64,000 nt of DNA from Actinotalea sp. Marseille-Q4924 (lineage in GTDB: Bacteria; Actinomycetota; Actinomycetes; Actinomycetales; Cellulomonadaceae). The position numbers and the translations under genes were made by a program. The DNA is taken from NCBI RefSeq assembly GCF_916618755.1, contig NZ_CAKAKB010000004.1, forward strand, positions 310,001-374,000, in the 5' to 3' direction. The notes below the pieces were generated by a model. It ran no database searches. It had not been told where the DNA came from and saw only the letters and a list, made by a program, of their open reading frames with translations. Numbering within the stretch: the stretch's first letter is position 1; every line of letters starts with the position of its first letter. Below, piece after piece: positions 17,444 to 24,394 of this stretch.

Positions 17444-18052
17444 TCATGCCCACCCGTCGGTGTGTGCGGTGGTCGGTCGTCGCACGGGGACGGGCGCCGG
17501 CCGGGTCGGTCCGTGGGCGTCGTCGGGCGCGGAGGGGCCGTGGTCCGCCTCGGCGGCCCCCGGGCTCAGCGCCGACGGCGGCGTCGACGCGTCAGCGTGT
17601 GCCGTGGCCCGGTCGAGCGCCGGGCCGAGCCAGTCGACGAGGTGGGCGTCAGGTGCGAAGTACCCCGGGGAGCCGAGACCGCCGCAGGTGGGGCACGCGG
17701 ACTCGGTGCCCCAGCAGTCCGGGCAGCAGCCGAGGCGGGTCGCCACCTGCCTCAGGAGCTGCAGGCCGGCGTCACGCTGGTGGCGGACGAGCGCCAGACG
17801 GCGGGACATGCGTTCGAGCGCGACCTGAAGGTCCGCCTGGGACGGCTGCTCCTCCTGGACCAGCACCCCGGCGTCGTCCCAGGGGTACCGCGGGCCGGCC
17901 CCCCGTGGGACGGTCGCGGGGTCGGGCACGCCCGGGGGCTCCTCGAGCAGCAGGGCTGCGTAGTCGCGCCGACGCAACGCGTCGACCTGGCTCTCGGTGA
18001 GCCCCGCGCGTCGGGCCATCACCTGCAGGATCGCCTCGCGGTCCATGGTCAT
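17444..18052 (-). CDS. zinc-ribbon-like protein of the SARP operon
   Basis: 202 residues. The start ATG at 18052 overlaps the stop of the M15 peptidase gene (TGATG) and has GGAGG upstream, so it is translationally coupled. An N-terminal helical part (1-40) is followed by a Pro-rich linker, a helix (73-107) and a four-cysteine knuckle C110-x2-C113...C120-x2-C123 in a small Gly-rich loop, typical of zinc ribbons in adaptor or nucleic-acid-binding proteins. The last 55 residues are Pro/Ala/Asp low complexity. No known family is recognised. It may be an assembly or specificity factor for the neighbouring proteins. Confidence 0.8.
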   Translation of the reverse strand: MTMDREAILQVMARRAGLTESQVDALRRRDYAALLLEEPPGVPDPATVPRGAGPRYPWDDAGVLVQEEQPSQADLQVALERMSRRLALVRHQRDAGLQLLRQVATRLGCCPDCWGTESACPTCGGLGSPGYFAPDAHLVDWLGPALDRATAHADASTPPSALSPGAAEADHGPSAPDDAHGPTRPAPVPVRRPTTAHTDGWA

Positions 18053-19511
18053 CAGAAGGTCCCCTCCTCCAGCCACCGGTGCACGACCTCGGCACCGACC
18101 TCGAAGTGGATGGCGTCCTCAGGTCGCACGCCCGCCCCCCAGAAGACGCCGAACGGGGCGAGCACCTCGTGCAGGCGGAGCAGACCTCGCTGCACCTGGT
18201 CGTCGCCGCGGATGTCGGTGCGGCCGTCGATCGTGACGTCCAGCGCCAGGCCGAGGGCGTGGTTGCTGAGCACGCCGAGGCGGCCGCGGACATGGCGGAC
18301 GCAGAGCATCCCCGAGGACCCGACGCGGTCGTGAAGGTCCGGGTCGGTGGCCCGGAGCGCCGTGAAGGCCTCCCCGAGAAGGGCGACAGCCCGGTGGTGC
18401 CCGCGGACCCGGAACGTCCCGACCTCGCCGGTCGCCATCCGTCCCTCCCAGAACGACGAGGTGATGGCCTGGCACTGGGCGGTCACGAGGTCACGGGGTC
18501 GTCCGAACCGGGAGACGAGCAGGCTTGTGGGGCAGGGACTCACCCCGACGTTGATCGTCGAGCGGTCCGGCAGCGGCACGAGGTCGGTGACGGCGGTCGC
18601 CTCAGGGGGAGCGTCCGCCGGGGAGCGTTCGACGGCCGGCGGCCCCCGCTCCTCCTGCGTCCCGGACGACGCCGCGGCGTCGCCGTAGTCCCGCTCCGAG
18701 CCCTCGCCTGACGCGTGCTCGGTGGGCGTGTCCTCGGTGGTGCCGTGCTCGGCGCCGGCGCGCGCATGGCTGAGGCGCGGGCGGCCAGCAGGGGCGCTGC
18801 TCGCCAACGGGGCGGGGACGCGCCCGGTGAGTCCCTCCGGGACGTCTGTGCCCTCCGACGCCGCTTCGGTCCCGGCCGACGCGATCCACTCCCGTGCGGT
18901 CGGCCCGGCGAGCAGCGTCGTGAGCTGCGGGAGGAGGTCGGCGAGGCGTCGCAGAAGCTCGACGGTGTCGGCGGCGCCCGACGAGGACGGACCGCCCGCG
19001 CCAGGGGTGGGCGCAGTCGGACGTGGCGCGGGTGCAGGAGCGGGGCGGGGGCTGCGGTCTGCCGCGGGGCCGGGGAGGAGGGCACGGGCCCGGTCGTCGG
19101 TGCAGGACGAGCAGGCGCGGGCGGTCGGGGCGGCGCCGGCGCCGGGCGAGGTGGTGCCGGCGGCGGCTTCGGGCTGGTGAGCTGCTTGACCGCGTCGATG
19201 ACGGCCGGGGCGGCGCTGATCACGGCGGGGATGATCGCTGCGAGCGCGGGCCAGATCTCCGCCTCGTCGAGATCGGCTCCCTCGACCGCCTCGGCGGCCT
19301 CCGACGCGCCGAGCCATGCCCCCGCGGCCTCGCCCTCCGTCGTCCACGCGGTGGACGCGCCGTCGCCGGACCAGGCGGCCTCCAGCCACTCGAGCGCGGC
19401 GCCTTCCTGGCCCACGTGACCGCCGCCGGAGACCGGCCACGTCTCGCCGGGCCGGCCCCACGCCGCGCGGCCGTCGCCGTCGAGTGCGCCGAGGCCCGCG
19501 TCAGGGTTCAT
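18052..19511 (-). CDS. M15-type peptidase with acidic N-terminus, frameshifted in this sequence
   Basis: First gene of the minus operon, readable only with a frame change. From ATG at 19511 (GGAGGGA eight bases before it) one frame gives about 155 residues: an acidic Trp/Glu-rich head, the hydrophobic IWPALAAIIPAVISAAPA, then a Pro/Ala linker. Near 19040-19055 the frame must move by one base; the other frame then runs to 18052 and ends in a D-Ala-D-Ala carboxypeptidase-like (M15) domain with HALGLALD (zinc His and Asp) and VRPEDAIHFEV (third ligand His). One extra C in the C5-G-C4 run would join both halves seamlessly inside Ala-Pro repeats. The joined protein is about 486 residues. A base-calling error is the simplest cause; real mutation or programmed slippage remain possible. 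Confidence 0.8.
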
Positions 19512-19561
19512 GGCCTGTCCCTCCAGAGCTCGACCGGCCCGTGTGCCGGCCGCCGTTCGTG

Positions 19562-19567
19562 AACGTA
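19562..19567 (-). promoter_or_regulatory. -10-like element of the minus operon
   Basis: On the minus strand this reads TACGTT (TAnnnT), about 50 bp before the start codon at 19511. The nearest repeat of the adjoining array lies nine bases upstream, close to the roughly eight-base spacing known between SARP boxes and the -10 element. No usual -35 hexamer is seen, as expected for a SARP-dependent promoter. Confidence 0.5.
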
Positions 19568-19576
19568 TTCCGGGCG

Positions 19577-19675
19577 CCGTCACGGGCCCGTCGCGGCGCC
19601 GTCGCGCAGACGCGCACCCACCGTCGACGGGCCGTCGCGAGGCCGTCTGCATCGCGTCTCGGTCGCGTCGGTGCG
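19577..19675. promoter_or_regulatory. 11-bp-phased direct repeat array, SARP operator candidate
   Basis: Nine consecutive 11-bp units start at 19577, 19588, 19599, 19610, 19621, 19632, 19643, 19654 and 19665. Eight match (C/G)CGTCnnn; the consensus is CCGTCGCG plus a three-base spacer. Only the unit at 19610 (ACGCGCAC) breaks the pattern. SARP activators such as ActII-ORF4, DnrI and AfsR bind heptamer direct repeats at 11-bp or 22-bp spacing, so a multimer can line up on one DNA face. The array lies between the SARP-type gene at 19950 and the divergent operon, immediately upstream of its -10-like box. Confidence 0.75.
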
Positions 19676-19949
19676 GGGCTGCCGACAGGCGCGTCACGGT
19701 GGCCTGTCACGTCTTGTCACGCCGTCCCTGGCGGGTGAACAATGGGCGGGCGGACGGGGTCCGCCGCGGGGCCACACCCCGGCGCCACGAGCAGTCACGT
19801 CGGACACAGCAGGCCGACATCCGGGGTCAGTCCCTCGCTCCTGCGGCTCTCCGGCGTCGCGAGAGCTCAGCCCGCCGAGGTCGCGACTCCTCCTCGGTCG
19901 GGCTGCCACGGCTCATCGGCATGCGCAGGGGGGGAGGCCGTCGACCGAC

Positions 19950-20708
19950 ATGGCGACGTCGCCGGTGGGGAAGATCCTGGTGCACCTCCTGGGTGGGTTC
20001 CAGGTGTGGTGCGGGGAGCACGAGGTCGTCCTGCCCCCGACGTCGCAGCATCTCCTGGCCCGCGTGGCGCTCGTCGGACGCGTGCCCCGGTCCGCGCTCG
20101 CCGGGGAGCTGTGGCCCGACCTTCCTGAGGGCCGGGCGCAGGCCAACCTGCGCACCTCCATCTGGCAGGTCAGGCGGCTCTGCCCCGACCTCCTGGTCCA
20201 CGCCGGCGAGGTCGTGGCGCTGCCCGCGACGGCGGAGGTCGACCTCCACCTGACGCAGGCCCTCGCGCTGAGTGTGATCCGGGACGTCGCCGCCGTCCCC
20301 ACGGACTCGCTCATGTCCCACCTGCATGCTCTGGAGCTGCTCCCGGGGTGGTACGAGGAGTGGGTGCTCGCCGAGCGTGAGCGCGACCGCCAGCTCCGGC
20401 TGCACGCGCTCGAGCTGACGGCCCATGCACTGCTGAGCCGCGGCCTCGCCGGCGCCGCGATGCATGCGGCCCTCGCCGCCGTGCAGCTCGAACCGTTGCG
20501 TGAGAGCGCCCACCGCGCCGTCATCACGATCCACCTCAGCGAGGGCAACGTCGCGGAGGCGCTCGACCAGTACGGGCTCTACCGATCGGTCATGCTCGCC
20601 GAGGTCGGGATCGAGCCGACCCGCTCGCTCCAGGAGCTGCTCGGCGTCGCAGCTCGCGGCGCACCGATCCCGTCGCAACGCTCGCAGCGCGCACTGCGGG
20701 GCGGGTAG
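19950..20708 (+). CDS. SARP-type (BTAD) transcriptional activator
   Basis: 252 residues, the size of small pathway-specific SARPs. An N-terminal OmpR-type winged helix (about 8-90) holds LLGGFQVWCGEHEVVLPP, LAGELWPDLPEGRAQANLRTSIWQVRR and the final beta hairpin. The bacterial transcriptional activation domain follows (about 95-240), with LLPGWYEEWVLAERERDRQLRLHALE, three TPR-like helices, EPLRESAHRAVITIHLSEGN and the closing YRSVMLAEVGIEPT. The ATG at 19950 follows GGGGAGG; longer in-frame starts add only unconserved sequence. It is divergent from the 13.1-19.5 kb operon and next to an 11-bp repeat array, so it is the likely activator of that operon. Confidence 0.9.
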   Translation: MATSPVGKILVHLLGGFQVWCGEHEVVLPPTSQHLLARVALVGRVPRSALAGELWPDLPEGRAQANLRTSIWQVRRLCPDLLVHAGEVVALPATAEVDLHLTQALALSVIRDVAAVPTDSLMSHLHALELLPGWYEEWVLAERERDRQLRLHALELTAHALLSRGLAGAAMHAALAAVQLEPLRESAHRAVITIHLSEGNVAEALDQYGLYRSVMLAEVGIEPTRSLQELLGVAARGAPIPSQRSQRALRGG

Positions 20709-20711
20709 GCG

Positions 20712-20728
20712 CCCGCGCGTCGCGCGGG
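20712..20728 (+). terminator. hairpin after the SARP gene
   Basis: CCCGCGC-gtc-GCGCGGG starts three bases after the stop. A strong GC stem with no T run. Confidence 0.5.
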
Positions 20729-20981
20729 TGGGCGGGAGCGGCTCGTGGCACGTCGGAACGGGCCGTGCACGACCCGGGTGCAGCCGGCTCCTGATGGCTC
20801 TAGGAGGGGTCGGGTCGAGCGGATAGTCTCCGACCGGGAAGATGCCCTCGGGCTGGCGCACCGGGACGACGACGTCCCGCGTTCCAGGTCGGCGGCGCTT
20901 CCTTCTGCCACGACCTCGGGGCTGCCCGCAACGGAGCGAGCTGCCGTCTTGGGGCCGCACGGCTCGACCTGGAGGAACTCT

Positions 20982-23900
20982 GTGACCGCTCGACCCACAC
21001 CGTCTCGTCACTCAGCGCGTGCCGCAGCGAGATCCGCTGTCGCCGTCGCTGCGCCGCTGGCCATGGTCGCCAGCGCCCTCGTCGCGCTGCCGGCCGCGGC
21101 CGTCGCGCCCGACACCCCCGTGTTCATCAACGAGCTGCACTACGACAACGCGAGCACCGACGTCAACGAGTTCGTCGAGGTCGCCGGCCCGGCGGGGACA
21201 GACCTGACCGGCTGGTCGGTCGTCCTCTACAACGGCAACGGCGGTGCCGCCTACGGCACCCTGCCGCTCTCGGGCGCGCTCGGGGACGACACCGGGTCCG
21301 GGTTCGGCTTCCGGAGCGTTGCGGCCGTGGGCCTCCAGAACGGGGCGCCCGACGGCGTGGCCCTCGTCGACGGCTCCGGCGCTCTGGTCCAGTTCCTCTC
21401 CTACGAGGGCGTCTTCGCCGCGACGAGCGGCGCTGCCACGGGCCAGACCAGCACGGACATCGGGGTGATCGAAGGTGGCTCGGGCCCGGTGGGGGAGTCC
21501 CTCCAGCTCACGGGCACCGGCGACTCCTACGGTGACTTCACCTGGGCAGCCTCGGCGGCCGAGACCCCCGGCGCCGCGAACAACGACCAGGTCTTCGTCG
21601 CCTCGGGCGACCCGCTCCCGCCGGCCTTGAGCTGTGAGGCTGCGCTCGAGGTCACCGCCGGCGAGGCAGGGAGCAGCACGGTCTCGGCGTCCGACGCCGA
21701 CAGCGGCATCGACAGCCTGGCGATCACGTCCGCCGTGGTGGACGGCATCACGCTCGAGGGCTCGACAGCCCCCACCGGCGTGGGCGAGGCCGCCACCGCG
21801 ACGCTCACGGTGGCCGACACCACGGCCGCCGGCATCTACGAGGTGCAGATCACGGCCACGTCGGACGACGACGCGCAGGCCCTCTGCACCGTCACGGTCA
21901 CGGTCTCCGCGCCGCTCGCGACGTCGCTCGTCTCGGACGTCCAGGGCTCCGGGAGCGCCTCGCCTCTCGTGGACCAGGAGGTCCAGGTCGAGGCGGTCGT
22001 CACCTCGCTCATCACCAGCCGCGACGTGCTCGACGGCTTCTTCGTGCAGGAGGAGGACGCCGACGCCGACGCCGACCCGGCGACCTCGGAGGGTGTGTAC
22101 GTCTTCTGCCGCTCCGCGTGCCCGACCGGCCTGGCCGCGGGTGACCTCGTGACCGTCGTCGGCACGGTGGAGGAGGACTTCACCAGCACGCGAGTGAACG
22201 CCACCGGCGGTTCGGTCGACGTCGTCGCCTCCGGCCAGCCGCTGCCGACGGCCGCCGTCGTCACGCTGCCGGCGAGCACCTCCACGCGGGACGCCGCCAC
22301 CTTCGAGGCGGTCGAGGGCATGATCACGACCGTGTCGACCACCCTGGTCGTCAGCGAGTACTTCAACCTCGCGCGGTTCGGCGAGATCGTGCTCACGGCG
22401 GACGAGCGTGGCTACCAGTACACGCAGACCAACACCCCGAGCGTCGAGGGCTACCAGGCGTTCCAGGCCGAGCTGGCCAAGCACCGGATCGTCCTCGACG
22501 ACGACAGCAACGACCAGAACGACGCCACGAGCGGCCCGCTCAACAACGAGCCGTACTACTACCCGACCCCCGGTCTGAGCACGGAGAACTACTTCCGCGG
22601 CGGCGACACCATCACCGGTCTGACCGGTGTCATGGAGTACTCGTTCGGCGCCTGGAAGCTGCGCCCCGTGCCCGGCGTCGACTACACCTTCGAGTCCGTC
22701 AACCCGCGACCGGCCACGCCCGACGACGTCGGCGGCCGCCTGCAGGTCGCCAGCTTCAACGTGCTGAACTACTTCGCCACGGTGGACACGACTTCCTCCG
22801 ACGACACGGGCACGTGCGGGCCGACCGGTACCGACGACTGCCGCGGCGCGGACTCCGAGCTGGAGCGGGAGCGCCAGCTCGCAAAGATCGTCGCCGCGTT
22901 GAAGACCATCGACGCGGACGTCTTCGGCCTCATCGAGATCCAGAACGACGAGGGTGCGGCCACGCAGCAGATCGTTGACGCGCTCAACGCCGCCACCGCG
23001 CCGGGCACCTACGCCTACATCGAGACGGGCACGATCGGCACCGACGCCATCAAGCAGGCCTTCCTCTACAAGCCGGCCACGGTCACCCCGGTGGGTGACT
23101 TCGCCCTGCTGACCGAGGAGGACGACGCCCGGTTCGACACCGACCGCAACCGGCCGGCCCTGATCCAGACGTTCGACGAGGTCGCCACCGGTGAGCGGTT
23201 CACCGTCGCGGTGAACCACCTCAAGTCCAAGGGCTCGGGTTGCGGGGCGGGCGACGACTCGCCCCAGGACGGGTCCGGCAACTGCGACCTGACCCGCACG
23301 CAGGCCGCGGCGGCGCTGGCGGACTATCTGGCCACCGACCCGACCGGGAGCGGCGACCCCGACTTCCTCGTCATCGGCGACCTGAACTCCTACTCGATGG
23401 AGCGTCCGATCAGCACGCTCGAGGCAGCCGGCTACGTCGACCTGCTCGAGACGTACGAAGGCCTGGAGTCCTACGGCTACCTGTTCGACGGTCTGCTCGG
23501 TCACCTCGACCACGCCCTGGCCACCGAGTCGCTCGCGGCGCAGGTGACCGGCGCCGGCGGCTGGAAGGTCAACGCCGACGAGGTGCCGCTGTTCGACTAC
23601 AACGACACCGTGCGGGACACGGGCGAGGCGTCCTTCGAGCGGGAGTCGTCCGCGCTCCCGCTCTACGAGCCGACCCCGTACCGGTCGAGCGACCACGACC
23701 CCGTGGTCGTCGGCCTGTCGTTGGCGAGCAACGAGGCCCCGGTGGCCAACGCGGGTGGTCCGTACGTGGTCAAGCCGGGCGCCCGTGTGGTGCTCGACGC
23801 CTCGAAGTCAGTGGACGCCGACGGCGACGAGCTCACCTTCGCCTGGGACCTCGACGGTGACGGCGCGTTCGACGACGCCACCGGCCCGACGGCGACCTTC

Positions 23901-24020
23901 CACGCCAACCGGCCGCCGGGCATCTACCCGGTCGCGGTGCAGGTGAGCGACGGCACCGAGACGTCGACCGCCGCGACGATCGTCGAGGTGGTCCCCCCGG
24001 GGCTCATGCCGCGGTTGTGA
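20982..24020 (+). CDS. secreted ExeM/NucH-type nuclease
   Basis: A 1012-residue extracellular nuclease. The GTG start follows GGAGGAA. Residues 1-42 are a long Sec signal ending near AAAVAP. An LTD (lamin-tail) domain follows (about 45-170, FINELHYDN, LTGWSVVLYNG), then an Ig-like region, an OB-type stretch (about 310-560), and the endonuclease/exonuclease/phosphatase domain (about 590-920). That domain holds VASFNVLNYF, Glu in GLIEIQND, VNHLKSKG, IGDLNSYS and YRSSDHDPVVVG. A PKD domain closes the protein (about 925-1010). It probably degrades extracellular DNA for phosphate or biofilm turnover. It reads away from the SARP gene but has its own leader. Confidence 0.93.
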   Translation: MTARPTPSRHSARAAARSAVAVAAPLAMVASALVALPAAAVAPDTPVFINELHYDNASTDVNEFVEVAGPAGTDLTGWSVVLYNGNGGAAYGTLPLSGALGDDTGSGFGFRSVAAVGLQNGAPDGVALVDGSGALVQFLSYEGVFAATSGAATGQTSTDIGVIEGGSGPVGESLQLTGTGDSYGDFTWAASAAETPGAANNDQVFVASGDPLPPALSCEAALEVTAGEAGSSTVSASDADSGIDSLAITSAVVDGITLEGSTAPTGVGEAATATLTVADTTAAGIYEVQITATSDDDAQALCTVTVTVSAPLATSLVSDVQGSGSASPLVDQEVQVEAVVTSLITSRDVLDGFFVQEEDADADADPATSEGVYVFCRSACPTGLAAGDLVTVVGTVEEDFTSTRVNATGGSVDVVASGQPLPTAAVVTLPASTSTRDAATFEAVEGMITTVSTTLVVSEYFNLARFGEIVLTADERGYQYTQTNTPSVEGYQAFQAELAKHRIVLDDDSNDQNDATSGPLNNEPYYYPTPGLSTENYFRGGDTITGLTGVMEYSFGAWKLRPVPGVDYTFESVNPRPATPDDVGGRLQVASFNVLNYFATVDTTSSDDTGTCGPTGTDDCRGADSELERERQLAKIVAALKTIDADVFGLIEIQNDEGAATQQIVDALNAATAPGTYAYIETGTIGTDAIKQAFLYKPATVTPVGDFALLTEEDDARFDTDRNRPALIQTFDEVATGERFTVAVNHLKSKGSGCGAGDDSPQDGSGNCDLTRTQAAAALADYLATDPTGSGDPDFLVIGDLNSYSMERPISTLEAAGYVDLLETYEGLESYGYLFDGLLGHLDHALATESLAAQVTGAGGWKVNADEVPLFDYNDTVRDTGEASFERESSALPLYEPTPYRSSDHDPVVVGLSLASNEAPVANAGGPYVVKPGARVVLDASKSVDADGDELTFAWDLDGDGAFDDATGPTATFHANRPPGIYPVAVQVSDGTETSTAATIVEVVPPGLMPRL

Positions 24021-24034
24021 CCGTTCGACACTGA

Positions 24035-24071
24035 CCGAGCCCCGCCGTGCCTGGTGCACGGCGGGGCTCGG
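24035..24071 (+). terminator. strong hairpin after the nuclease gene
   Basis: A perfect 16-bp stem, CCGAGCCCCGCCGTGC with its complement around the loop CTGGT, begins 14 bases after the stop. It is one of the strongest hairpins in the window. Confidence 0.75.
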
Positions 24072-24394
24072 TCGTTCCGGGCGCCTTCGTCACACGGGAG
24101 TCGCCTCCGCCACGTACAGTTGTCCCGACCTCGCACGCCGGTAGGCCCGGCAGGGCGGGGCTGCTGCCGACCTGACGCTCGGCGAGCAGACGTAGCGAGC
24201 ACGCGACCGGGGTCGCAGCCGATGTGGCGCACCTCGTGGGCGTGGACGGTGCACGGCGGTCCAGCGCTCCCCCCGAGCGCCGTGGCCTCCGCTTCCTGCG
24301 GCCTGGGTGGGTGTCCGACGCCCACCCCGTCCGGGCGGCCGTGGTGCGGCGCGTCGCGACGTCGTCGCGGTGTGGACGCTTCGAAGGAGGGCAT
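24072..24394. other. long leader before the SNF2 gene
   Basis: About 320 bp with no supported gene. It presumably contains the promoter of the helicase gene. I could not pick out a convincing -10/-35 pair or riboswitch-like fold. Confidence 0.35.

Larger units (their letters stand above)
19512..19949. other. divergent regulatory region
   Basis: 438 bp without a convincing gene, between the minus operon and the SARP-type gene. Besides the 11-bp array it has three GTCACG copies at 19693, 19706 and 19716, which may serve the regulator's own promoter. Confidence 0.5.

Noticed and set aside
19693-19721. GTCACG triple as a second SARP array
   Set aside because: The spacing is 13 and 10 bp, not 11, and only six bases are shared, so it may be chance. 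Kept only as a remark in the regulatory region.
21012-23696. An 894-residue open frame on the minus strand
   Set aside because: Antisense to the secreted nuclease. Composition is Val/Gly/Arg/Asp-biased and no motif is present.
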